Shown piece after piece: positions 33,759 through 45,000 of a stretch of DNA of 64,000 nucleotides; position 1 is the first letter of the stretch, and the number at the start of each line of letters is the position of its first letter. Made by a program: the position numbers and the translations under genes. This stretch comes from Dioscorea cayenensis subsp. rotundata (lineage: Eukaryota; Streptophyta; Magnoliopsida; Dioscoreales; Dioscoreaceae), in NCBI RefSeq assembly GCF_009730915.1, contig NC_052476.1:124001-188000 (forward strand), in the 5' to 3' direction. The notes beneath the pieces were generated by a model that ran no database searches, had not been told where the DNA came from, and was given only the letters and a program-made list of their open reading frames with translations.

Positions 33759-36700
33759 ATGCCATTCACAGTAGTATTACTTCCGAGCTCGACGCCGGCG
33801 ATGGCCACCACGCCGGTGGTGAAGATCGCCGCCTCTCCATCGATCCTCACCTTGAGGTTTCCCCGGAAACCTCTTCTCATCCCTTCCGACACCGGCGTCT
33901 TCAGAAGACCTTCATCGTTGCGGCTACGTCGCATCCGATCCACCGCCGTCGCTTCTTGGCTTCAGGATTCCGGCGCCACCGTCGCCGTTTTGTCCGGAGC
34001 TTACTCCCTCGTCCTCTCCTTTGATTTCCTCACCAAGATGAATCTCATCGAACAGGTCCCGTTCGTTCACCCTTTTTGGCTTTCAAGTTTGGATCTTATG
34101 CTTATCTCTCTATTTGCTCACATTTATGTGAAATTTTGGATTCAAAGCAATGGATTTCATGTGGAATTTGATTTGGTGCTTTCGCCCTTACGGATTACGT
34201 AGAATTCTAGTGATTTTTCTCTCCAATTTCTCTGTGAATAAGATCGTTTGGGACTTTAGTATACGAATTGCATCTATGAACATCAAATCATGTCCATCAT
34301 CTGGTTTTTCTAGAATTTTAGCAAATTAACTTTCAAAATATTATCTTGTTGGCATTCCTAGAAATCCAAAGAATTCCAGAGACTAGAATGACATGTTTAT
34401 TTATTTATTTATTTTTTCAGATGCACCCACTTGTTAAGGTTTGTTTATGTTTTGCCTGCTTTGAAATTGTAATTGTGGTTCTTTATTTAGTGTATATTTA
34501 ATGTATTTTTGCATGATTGTTGACCTTGATGTAAATAATAACACTCCAGTAATTTTTTGCCTGGATTTATTAGTCATACTTCATTGTTGATTCTGATTCA
34601 AGCTAAGAACTTCAAAATTGAATCTGCATCTGTGTCAATTTCACCCTGGTTTTATTATTCCTTCCACCTGAGTCTGTGATGCTTGTGTTAGTGTTTTGTA
34701 GTCTTTTCAACTTAAGCTTACACTTATTTCCACTAAGCTTGACATGCGTTGGACAAGTTCGGAACCAAGTACGTCAACTTGTGGATTTTTATTTGGAGTT
34801 CCATGATAGTGATCATGAAGCTTCATTCTGGTTTCACTGAAGGAAGTACACAAGCTTCCTTTCTAATTTGTCTAGTTAAACTCGTCTTCTTTTGTGAGAG
34901 ACCAGTAATGCGTTATTTTACTTATTTCGCTGATGTGCTTAGTTCTAAATCAGTTGTGCTCTATTTTTAGAAACTCTCATTTGGATTCTCGTCCAGTTCT
35001 CAACATGGCCTAATTCTCCCTTTTTGCCTGTTTGTTCTGGTGGATGACATAATTCTGTATTTACCACTGTCTGAACATGTGATTAAGTGTTAATGCTAAT
35101 AGTTGCTATTTTGCATGATGTACATGGAAAATATGATGAGGTTAGTACTTGTTAAAGATGAATCCTTTTTGTTTATAGACATAACTATCTGTCTTTCTCT
35201 AAATATACTCCTTGGTCTTTAGGAAGTATATAGGTTATGTGAACTTCATCTGCTGAACAGGGATTCACACTCCTCACCTTCTGACTTCTTTCCAGCTTGT
35301 ATATAGTTCTACATTCTAAAGTCACAAAGATCATGAAGTTGACTGATTTTACAGAAGGTTGTTAATGACCTAATGACTGGCCATGATTTATTTTTTTATT
35401 TTTTTTTATTTTTTATTTCTATTGTTTTAGCTGAACAGGCCAAAGCCATTTTGATTTAAAACCTTTCACCTTTGTGGCACAAATGAAACATGGTTAAGGA
35501 GAGACTATTTGGAAGAAAAGCCATCACACAACATAAAGTGCACATGCGCGCGCGCGCGCACACCTGCAACTACAGAAACCAAAGAAAGGGGGCAGCTCAT
35601 AAAAAATAATCCAGTTTAGGTTCGAAATCAACAAATCAAATATAAGCAAACCCGAAATAAAGGATATATACCCGTGCCGATCTTCTTCATAAGGGAACCC
35701 AGTCTTCATTTTCATCTATCAAAATTGTAGATAATGTGCTAATTCTTTTATTGCTTTTGAGATATATGAGATGCGCACCATTGCTGACTAGATGATTTCA
35801 TTTACACTCTTGCATTTCTGGCCTTATAGAAAATAACAGATGGTTACTCCAAACATTTTAGTCACAGATAAAAACATGACGAGGCGCTAAGATGTTATCA
35901 ATACACAATTCATATCCTTTCAGTGGCTTAAAAAAAAAAAATAAATAGAAAGTCTTTAGCTATCATAACTATTAATATTGCCTTTCCTTTCTTTGGGAAC
36001 CCCCCCTTGAATTCGTCTTACTCATTCAATTTTAGATCAGAACTTGAGCAGAAAGCTTGTTCATGTTTTGTCAGGGGTTCTCTTTATGTCTTCCTGGCCA
36101 ATTTTCAGGTATATTCTTTGAGTTAATTTTCTGTTATTTTCATGCCTTCTGGTCAATTTGTCCACTAATTTAGTTATGTTTTGCTCTTAGCTCCACAACA
36201 GAGGCACGCTATTTCGCTGCTATAGTTCCTTTCATCAATTGCTTAAGACTAGTCAGCTATGGTCTAGGCCTTTTTACTAATGAAGATCTAATAAAATCAG
36301 TTACACGAGAAGGAAAACCCGAGTAAGATCCTAATCCCATCTATCCATTGTCCCTTTTTAAATGTGCTTGCATTGTATTTATACCATGTTACACAGAGAA
36401 TTGCTTCAAGGACCTTTGTGCTACGTTCTGGTTCTGCTAGTCTGTACATTGTTCTTTTGGCATCAATCTCCAATTGGCATTGTGTCCATTGCAATGATGA
36501 GTGGTGGCGATGGTAATGGCTTCTTCTGTGTTTTCTGATTTCTTTAGACCTTCCCGGTAAATTATCTTCGTGTGGCAGGATTTGCTGATATTGTTGGAAG
36601 AAGGTTTGGAACACTAAAACTTCCATACAACAAACGAAAAAGCTGGATCGGTAGCATTTCCATGTTTACATTTGGGTTTCTTTTCTCCATCGGGTAATAT

Positions 36701-36958
36701 ACTGAAATCTTACTCAAAATGGATTGAAATATTTCGGTTGTTACTAATATTTGTCGATGTTCAACTTATAGAATGCTCTACTACTTCTCAATCTTCGGGT
36801 ATCTCCATTTGGAATGGATGCCAGTGATAAAAAAAGTAGCTATTATTTCGTTTGCCGCTACCATGGTGGAGTCTCTTCCAATTGATGAGGTTGTTGATGA
36901 TAATATCTCTGTTCCTTTGTCAAGTATGCTTACAGCCTTTCTAGTTTTTGGACATTGA
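33759..36958 (+). CDS. Phytol/farnesol kinase (FOLK/VTE5-like), plastid
   Basis: The six coding exons are 33759-34055, 36041-36108, 36191-36322, 36397-36512, 36579-36693 and 36772-36958, for 304 aa. The first exon reads like a plastid transit peptide (Ser, Arg, Pro-rich) and then a membrane segment. NLSRKLVHVLSG begins near residue 100, and SGGDGFADIVGRRFG is the CTP-binding type motif of the dolichol/phytol kinase family. Several hydrophobic helices follow, ending LTAFLVFGH. The sequence is closer to what I know of farnesol kinase (FOLK) than VTE5. Such enzymes phosphorylate isoprenoid alcohols, for tocopherol or prenyl salvage. In-frame ATGs lie upstream at 33690 and downstream at 33801; 33759 is a choice. 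Intron 1 is 2 kb. Confidence 0.9.
35545..35563. repeat. (CG)n tract in kinase intron 1
   Basis: A run of alternating GC (tgcgcgcgcgcgcgcac) in otherwise AT-rich intron sequence can adopt Z-DNA in vitro. Its function, if any, is unknown. Confidence 0.8.
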
Positions 36959-37521
36959 AACAGTTCATTGGTGTGTTTATTAGGGAAGAATCCTTCTTTT
37001 TATCTAAAAATAAATTTTGAGATGTTTGAGAAATTGATCTTTGTGTTGAAATTTTCTTTACTTGTCCTTTTGTCTAGTCAATCAATGTTTTACTGGATTG
37101 ATTTTTAATGTGAGATATATGTTCATTGCCATGGAAATCTGTTTATATTTAAGGTATATGTTTATTGCTCAAAGTTTGTATTGATTATTAATTAAGTATA
37201 TGTTTAAGAGGTCTTAATTAATCCATCACAAGACTTAATAGGTCTTAGTATATATATATATATATTATAAATAATTTAAAGGGAAAATATATATATAAAA
37301 AGTTGAGAATATTATGAAAGATTTAAAAACTATCTTGTATATTATTAAACAATAATAGGACTTCAAGGGTGTATATGAATCTTTATGGCTTATGTGTAAT
37401 GTGTAATTTCAAAATTTTGAGATATATATATATATATATATAAATATAACTCAAAGAAAATATACTATTGAAATGAAGACAATTGAATGTGTAGGAAAAA
37501 AAAAAGAAGAAAACATTAATA
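36959..37521. other. Kinase 3' region and AT-rich spacer
   Basis: It contains the kinase 3' UTR, (TA)n at ~37251-37264 and 37424-37441, and no gene. The MULE target site begins at 37522. Confidence 0.5.
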
Positions 37522-37531
37522 CAAAACTTTG
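37522..37531. repeat. 10-bp target duplication (left) of the MULE
   Basis: CAAAACTTTG is repeated exactly at 41752-41761. Depending on where the TIR is cut, the duplication is 8-10 bp, within the usual range for Mutator-like elements. Confidence 0.9.
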
Positions 37532-37732
37532 GAGTAAATTTTTTTTGGGGTTACCCAGGTTTACCCTTGTTTCTTTTAGGTAACCCAACTTTAATTTGTA
37601 TCAATGAGGATACCTAGGTTTGGTTTGTGTTACTCCGGCAGGCCACCCTAAATAATCCGACGAACCTAAGCTGATGTGGCAACCAAACTTACACAGTCAA
37701 CATGCAAAACTTGTGCTTCATGCCAAGCTGGA
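37532..37732. repeat. Left TIR of the MULE
   Basis: It is the reverse complement of 41551-41751, with only a few differences seen (for example agtcaacatg versus agtcagcatg). The ORFs in it are not genes. Confidence 0.93.
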
Positions 37733-38214
37733 CAAATCACATTAAAGGTGTCATTCAAGTCAGCCAATGGAGACAACTCAGCATTCCTCGTCAGCCGGAG
37801 GTAGTGTGTTCTGGAAAAAGCCACGGACACATTATCAGGGTCCCTCATCTCGAGAAAGGCAGAGGGAGACAAGAGACAAGCTTCTTTCTTCTCCACCTGG
37901 TCTGAAAGGAAGCCAAAAGAGGGCTTTTTTCTTCTCCACCTGGTTTGAAAGGAAGCCAAAAGAGGGTTTTGAGGGTTTTAGTGGTGACGACCAAACATCT
38001 CCGCCAGGGTAACGGAAGTGAAGGTCATTGCAGCCGGAAAAAATAGAGGAAGCTGATATTGGTGTAGATGGCCGTAAACTGGGAGATACGGCATGAGTGG
38101 AATGAAGCCCCCAAGTACAGTAAGTGCCCTCTTCTAACCCCCTTCACATGAGTGGTAGAAGATTAATTTAATGATGGGTGGTTTTTTTTCTGTGAAATTG
38201 GTTTGTTCTTTTTG

Positions 38215-39440
38215 TTTAGTTATGAGATTGTGAGGTTGTTATGAAATTTTTAGTTACTTTTATGGACGAGAGGTTGTTTATTTTGTGTTAGTGGTGAAAT
38301 TAATAACCCTCTGTCATTGTTAACTATTTTGGATTTTTTTTCTATGTGTATATAATGAGGTTATCATGTGGTTTTTTATTACTTGAGTTAATGGAGGCAC
38401 TTTCACTTGTTCTAGCAATTTAAATAATAAGTTATTAATTCTGAAGTTGTTTGATTATGAGGTTGTTATGTGTAATTGGTTAGTTTTTTTTTTTCTCATT
38501 GTTGACTGTTTTGGAACATTTTCATGTGTATATAATGCAGTCATCATCATGTGGTCTTTTATTAATAGAGTTAATGGAAACAATTTTACTTGTTTTAGCA
38601 GTTGGAGTAATAAGTTATCCATTGTAAAGTTGTTTAATTTTGAGGTTGTTCTGTGTAATTGGTTGGACTTTTTGTTTACTGAGATTATGAGGTTGCTATG
38701 GATTTTTACTTAGATGGGTTCCACTATAAGAGAAAGGACAAGAGTCATAGCAGCCATCAAGGGGGTAACATTGCCCATCAGTCTAATGGGATTCTTTAGG
38801 CCTACATGATAGTAAGAAAATTAGAACTTGTAGAATAAAAACTTCCACAAGAATCAAAATTTGCTACGACAATGCAACTCCATAGAAGGATGCAAAAAGA
38901 GCAAAATACACTTGTTAAACAAGCATGATCAGAAACCCAGAACTGGGTGGGGCAATAGATTAAATTACATCACCGAAAATTAAAAAGAAGCCAAAGTCAG
39001 CACATGTTACATAAAAAGATTGAATAGCTAGCTAATTGCACATATCTTTAAACAACTATTTTTTAATTGATATAAAAAACCAAAGTAGGTATGGCATAAT
39101 AAAAACAAGAAAGTAATGGCTATACCTGCAAAAGAATCTGATGTGAGGTTGTTTATTTAGCATTAGTAGTGATACAATAGTGAGGTTGTTTATTTAATTC
39201 CTTTTTTGGATGTGAGGTTGTTTATTTAGCATTAGTAGTGAAATTAGTAATCCTTTATCATTGTTTACTGTGTTAGATTTATTTTTTCCTGTGTATATAA
39301 TGAAGGCAAAGGTGTGCTATTTTATTAATTGAGTTCATGGAATTAGTACTTGTTCTAGCAGTTTTTACTTGTTTTACTTGTTCTTAATTTTGTGAAGTTG
39401 TTTAATTATGAGGTTCTTATGAAATTTTAAGTAAATATGC
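38215..39440. repeat. Imperfect internal repeats of the MULE
   Basis: The words gaggttgtt, agtggtgaaattaataa, ttcatgtgtatataatg and cttgttctagcagttt recur several times, for example gaggttgttatgtgtaatt at ~38458 and a variant at ~38642, and a gaggttgtttatttagc block at ~39145 and ~39208. They are imperfect ~200-bp repeats with a unique stretch at ~38710-39125. No coding sequence. Confidence 0.7.
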
Positions 39441-39511
39441 TTGTTGTGGTTCATAATTGTAGTTGTTTTGGTAGTTTCTATTCCTTTTGGTGGTTCACAT
39501 TTAAATTACAT

Positions 39512-40279
39512 ATGATTGTACCAGATGATGATGCTGAGTTATTTTCCATAAGAATGCATTACAAAGTTGGTGAAATGGAAGGAATAGCAGGGTATATTGA
39601 TTATTGTTGTTCTGACCAAATATCGAAGATAGAACTCCTAGCAATGGCAAGAGAGTTGAATTTGGAGGTTGATGGTTGTTCTATATGGTGGCTGGACACA
39701 ACAAGCATTGATAGAGGGTACAAAGAAGTTAAAACTGACCTAGATGCTCTAAAAATGGCAAATTCAGTAGGGTGCAGCAGAGAGATGTGTGTTTGTGTGA
39801 GACTGCCTTGCAGTGGAACACCATTGGCCCATGACTTAGGCAGCATTCCTGTGAGTAATGAAGGTGTGGGGCTTGTTGAATGTAGTATGGTTGCTTGTAT
39901 AAATTATGTGGGTGAGGAGGAAGAAGATGTTACACATGATGATGAGAACTTGGAGGACATTTTAATTAGGGGACATGGCAGAAGTAGTGATAGAGATGAA
40001 ACATGTAACTTTGAGGACTCAGATTATAATTTCAGTGATGATGGTGTGGAGGAAGAGATTTTTAATGATTGTGGTTCAAGACCAAATGCTGATATTGGTG
40101 GTGAAGCTACAGAAGTAGATGATGGTGACCTTGTAGGATCTGACTATGCTAATTCAGATGGTTTTCAGTCCTACTCTTCAACAGATGAAGAGGATGCGAC
40201 CCCTCTTAAACCTAAGTATTCTGAGTTCAATGAGGAGGTTGACATGAGGAATCCACAGTTTAGAATTGGAATGAAATAG
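39512..40279 (+). CDS. MuDR-type transposase N-terminal domain, truncated
   Basis: The ORF from the ATG at 39512 gives 255 aa; the frame is open from 39437. The first ~120 residues (FSIRMHYKVGEMEGIAGYI, KIELLAMARELNL, WWLDT) match the N-terminal region found in many plant Mutator-like transposases. Then comes a long acidic region (GEEEEDVTHDDENLEDI and similar). It ends with NPQFRIGMK and a stop. NPxFxxGM is the phrase that normally introduces the next, conserved transposase segments, so the coding sequence has been cut exactly there. No catalytic DDE triad is present. The intact frame may reflect recent origin, or some function such as DNA or protein binding; that is inference. Confidence 0.75.
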   Translation: MIVPDDDAELFSIRMHYKVGEMEGIAGYIDYCCSDQISKIELLAMARELNLEVDGCSIWWLDTTSIDRGYKEVKTDLDALKMANSVGCSREMCVCVRLPCSGTPLAHDLGSIPVSNEGVGLVECSMVACINYVGEEEEDVTHDDENLEDILIRGHGRSSDRDETCNFEDSDYNFSDDGVEEEIFNDCGSRPNADIGGEATEVDDGDLVGSDYANSDGFQSYSSTDEEDATPLKPKYSEFNEEVDMRNPQFRIGMK

Positions 40280-40429
40280 GATAGTATTCCCTCCCAAGAG
40301 GAGGAAGGTATGGTTACCAACAGGAGTTGGATCCTCTGCAGGCCTAGGTGCATGTGCAGGTGATACTTACAGGAAGGCACCTTGATGGGATCAACTAGCA
40401 TTTATTTGTTTATGTATTTTGGAAAACTG

Positions 40430-40600
40430 CAGCACCTCGGAAATTTTTGTAAAGTTGCAGCTATGACTAAATTTTTGTAAAGATGCAACTCTTCTAAAAT
40501 TTTTGTAAAACTGCAGCTCTTCTAAAATTTTTGTAAAGCTGCATCTATTCTCAAATTTTTGTAAAATTGCAGTTGTTTTAAAACTTCTGTGAACTGTTAC
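40430..40600. repeat. Minisatellite, ~32-bp period, inside the MULE
   Basis: Four to five copies of an AAATTTTTGTAAA + CTGCAGCT unit lie in a row, with more diverged relatives further on to ~40830. There is no ORF. Similar subterminal repeats are common in MULEs. Confidence 0.75.
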
Positions 40601-41550
40601 AGGCTTGCAACTGTTCTGAAACTTTTTTTGTATGTATCCAGCCTACTTAAATGTGGATTTTCAGTTATTTTTCAAAAAGAACCATAGGTTTCAAAATACA
40701 ACATAAGGAAGTTTGCAGTTTAAGTTAAACTTGCATTTCTAATTTTTTAAAGAACCTGCAGCTACTGTAAGGGTTCTAGCTTTTGTAAAGCTGCAATTTT
40801 TTGTAAAACTTCTGAGAAACCTGTAACTTTAATGCAAGGAATTGTATTTTTATTTTTATTTTTATGTTTTTTTCGAGATTACATTTATATCTTACTTCAT
40901 TATATCTAAAGTTGTTGCTACTTCTTTCTTCATGTGCAACAGCTATAAGAAGTTTGTTTTTATAAATAAATATGAATTCTCTTTTTTATTTGTATTCTAG
41001 TTAAATCTTACAAATTTGACCATTCAAAGAGTTATCTAAAGAGTTGCAAGGATCATCCTGCTATTGCTTTTCTACATGTGCAACTACTACGAGAAGTGTG
41101 TTTTTTTAAATAAATCTGCAACTTATGCAGATAAGAACCATAATAGTGTTGCATTCCCATTACACCCACCCATGCTTACAAGGGAATAAACCAAAGGCTC
41201 GCATGAGAACATCAGATGTGAACCCGATTAACAAATCATCCCAATTTTTACAAATAAAACCATATTACAAAATTTATAAATTTTGCTTTATAATTATTAG
41301 CAATATCCCCTTGTCGATGAGCCTTTGTAGGTGACTCCATCCCTATGCTTTCCTTGCACTGGTTCACTCGTTGATGTTTTTGTGCGAAATGTAGTGCACT
41401 CATCTTTCAATATGATGCATAGCATCCTCCTCTTCCCCTACTGCAAAACCTAGATGAGAGGAAGAAGAAAAGAAGAAGAACACCCAGATGATGTGGAAAG
41501 CTAACTCGGCTTTATTTGGCTGAAGCGGACGAGCGAAACCAGATGTACTA

Positions 41551-41751
41551 TCCAGCATGGCATGAAGCACAAGTTTTGCATGCTGACTGTGTAAGTTTGG
41601 TTGCCACATCAGCTTAGGTTCGTCGGATTATTTAGGGTGGCCTGCCGGAGTAACACAAACCAAACCTAGGTATCCTCATTGATACAAATTAAAGTTGGGT
41701 TACCTAAAAGAAACAAGGGTAAACCTGGGTAACCCCAAAAAAAATTTACTC
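41551..41751. repeat. Right TIR of the MULE
   Basis: It is the inverted partner of 37532-37732. The inner boundary is set where the similarity stops, after the word tccagcatggcatgaagcac. Confidence 0.93.
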
Positions 41752-41761
41752 CAAAACTTTG

Positions 41762-42055
41762 GGTCAATATTTCATTATTTTCTTTTTCCTCTATTCCAGG
41801 CTTCTAAAACAGTATAATGTTTTTTTATAATAATAAGGTAAAAATACAAGGGTCTTTTTGAAAACTAGCCATGAAAGTTATCGGGCACGCCCTATAACTG
41901 TAAGAACACATCCAAACCCGATTAGAATAGTATTGGATTCGGATCTCGTTATCGGGTTTCGGAGCTCCGATAGTGATCCCAGGCGCCCAGCACCACATAC
42001 CAAAGAAGCTGGAATTGGATATCAATGGCGGAGAGCCAGAGGAGCAGAGAAGGAG
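41762..42055 (+). promoter_or_regulatory. Short promoter between MULE and the 42-kb gene
   Basis: Only 294 bp separate the MULE target duplication from the start codon. No clear TATA box is seen. The MULE therefore lies next to, or within, the original promoter. Confidence 0.5.
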
Positions 42056-45000
42056 ATGAGGATAATGAGGGCTGGCGGCGTTGTGGTGTGCCGAGGTCCC
42101 TGCGCTTCAGCGCTGCGCGCGTTCCGGATAAAGCCTTCTATCCGATGCTTATCTTCTTCTTCTACTGCCGTCACCACCACCACTACCACCTTTGGTACTC
42201 CTTTTCTCACTTTCTGTATCTGATTTGAGGTCCTTGTTTTTTGGTATCTCTATACGAGTTTGATTGCTGTTTTGTTGTGTTTTAGAATGAATTCTAGCTC
42301 TTTTTCAATTTGGTAGGCTTTCGATTGACTGTGATGTTATATTATCTTATTTTTTTAAGATAAGAGTTCGGATTTTTCTAACAAAGAAACAAGTTTTTGT
42401 GTGAAAGCAAGGATTTGTTTGTGTTCCTTTCAAGTTTAACGGTGTGTAGAAAAGAAAAAAATGGTTTTTTTTTTCCAATTATTTTTGAATACAAAGTTGG
42501 GAGTTGTGTGTGATTTGTTTATCGAGTATTTTTACCCCTTTCTGTGTGTATTACTAATTAACCAAAATGTATTTGTGCCATTGTGCTTGATTTTTCATTG
42601 TTTGATATTGATGCAATGACATATTCAATTCTGCAGATTTGGAGTATATGATGAAAATGCTTTTGAGTTCCTTGTCTGTAACATTATAGTTTTGTGCAAC
42701 CTTAGGAATTTGGTTTGATTTCCCTTTTTACATCTTTGGTTGCTCACTCCTTGATAGCATCGCACAATGACTTCTCCATTCACATCGCAATTGCTGCATT
42801 AGTTTATGGCCCTCCTTGCAAAATGTGCTCTCCTTTACAATATCTCATGGTGTATGCATCATATTGTTATTGACTCTGGAATGCTATATAATGTTACAGA
42901 TAGAGCACGATCATCTAGGAAATTCCTCCTTTTAAGTGTGTTCCCATGTGAATCATCCCTGATTGTTTGTGGCATCGTATGCAGAGCATGGCTCTTTTAT
43001 CAGAGATATTGCAGCAGCAAAACCTCCTGAGCATCTTAATTACCTACTGAATGTGCTACAAGCGAGCGGTACAGTTGATTTCTGTTCCAAATTCTTTATG
43101 ATTTATGCTAAGATTTTCATGGTAAATATACATATATATATATGTATATATCATGAAATATTAAGTTATTCTTATTTGATCTCCTTGAGTGCTAAATGTT
43201 TGTTATATGGATTAAAAAAAAAGGTATATATTGTTTCCTGATTTTCCAGTATCTATGCTATACAAAAATTATTGTTGATTCACTTAGTGCAGTATGCATA
43301 TTACATGTGTTCTTGAGATGGATGATGGAAGAGATGAGTTTGGAAAGTTGTAAATGTGTCGAGGGTATAGGTTAGTTACTTATTTTCTTTGGATGGATGC
43401 TGGAAGTAGATGAGTTTGGTGAGTTGTACATGTGACTGTGGGATTTGCACTATTTGGAGAAGGTAAGAACCATTATTCAGGTCATAATTGTTTTAAACCT
43501 GGAAACTGTTGGAGACTAATGTAGAAAGCCGATTGTATAAAATTGAATTGTCTCTCTGGAGCCAGATAACTATTCTAGGTTTTAATTTGGAGAATTATGA
43601 GCTGAAAGGAAAAGTTGCTAAAATTACAATGTGCACATCTAATTGTAATGCCGCTTTTCCTTGTGGGCATTGTTTACTACAAGAGTACTACTCGTGGACC
43701 ATGTATTGGAGAAATGTGAATTCATCATAGATATAAAAGTCCATGTTAAGAGAAATAAGATTTTCCATATTAGGTCATCACATGGGCTCCATTAGAATGA
43801 TGACTTCATGTTCCTCTCACAATTCAAGATAAGAAAGGCTAGATTTTGCCAGATCTTTTTAGCCATAAGTTTGAAAAGCCAGGTTTGTCTTATTAACATG
43901 GATTCATAACTGGATTTCTATTCTTACACTTGACTCATGATTGTTGGAAAGTCCTGTAAGATCAATTGAACTTGACTACTGTTTGGGTTATAAACATCTA
44001 AATTTGCTTTTAATGATCATTAAATGTTTAATGGTATTGTCTGCTGAGATATATCTATGGTCTAAATTTTTATTCTTATTCCTAATTGTTCTGGTAGGTG
44101 AAACAATTGCTTCTCCTGGAGCCAGAGAAGGGCTGTTTCCCCTTGTTATTCCTCTTTCAATAAATCCATCAGGTTCAACGACAAACTCTAGCATTTTCAG
44201 AACTTGGTGTTATAGCTTAATGAAAATTCTAAATTCAAATGTCACCACTAAAAGGCTTTCAATGGGATTTATATAGGGGCTTTGACATCATTTCTAAGGT
44301 GGCCAACAGCTCCACCTGGGTATGTTATTGATAGTTTCATTGTTTATCCTCTCTACCTGTTCTTTTAAATTTGGTTCTTAACTGGATACATGAAATTTAG
44401 CAAGAGTATTAATATCTTTCATGCAGAATGGAGATGCCTATTGTGGAAGTTCATCAGCATGGTGTTTGGCTCTTAGCGAAGAATGTAAGATATACAACTC
44501 TGTTTTTATAACACTCAAGCATGAACACTGGCATCTGATTTAATCTGACTTGATTATAAGTTTCTAAAATGTCAGAAAAAAGTGTATTTGTTTGATTTGA
44601 GCAAGTTTTTGAGCTATGGACATTGTCATTCAAGACTTGCAGTTCAATGGCTTTTAGTTGAACATGGTTAATTTCTTATTTTCTGCATCCTCCTCATAGA
44701 TACATTCACTGCAAAAGTAGAGTTCCAAGTACACTAGCCATCACAGTGTGTCGTGCATCTGGAAGGGCAAATGAAATCTATGCTTCTCACAACTATTGAT
44801 TCCGGTTTTTCGGTGTTGCAGACAGATCAGTACATACATAGAATGCTGGTTGAGGAGGATGCTAATGTTGCCAAAGGAAGTATTAACAAGTTATGCGATG
44901 CCACATCAGATGCTGGCAAAAAGCTTTACACAAAGGGTGATTTTATGGAGTCTAGTATTACTGATCTGGATGTCTATATTTTGAAGAAGGTAAGTGGAAA

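Larger units (their letters stand above)
37532..41751 (+). mobile_element. Complete Mutator-like element, 4220 bp, ~200-bp TIRs
   Basis: The ends GAGTAAATT... and ...AATTTACTC are the start of TIRs of about 201 bp (37532-37732 and 41551-41751), with very few mismatches by eye. Exact 10-bp duplications flank it. Inside are one ORF with the N-terminal domain of MuDR-type transposases and non-coding repeats, but no DDE catalytic domain or SWIM finger, so it cannot move on its own. The TIR similarity suggests a relatively young insertion. It lies between two genes, its right end about 305 bp before the start codon of the 42-46 kb gene. Confidence 0.93.

Noticed and set aside
37532-38110. Gene fragment captured by the MULE (Pack-MULE)
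   Set aside because: An ORF at 37767-38012 overlaps only unique sequence inside the element and matches no gene I recognise; no support for capture.
39601-39846. Minus-strand ORF in the transposase domain
   Set aside because: Overlaps the recognisable forward coding frame; no own domain.
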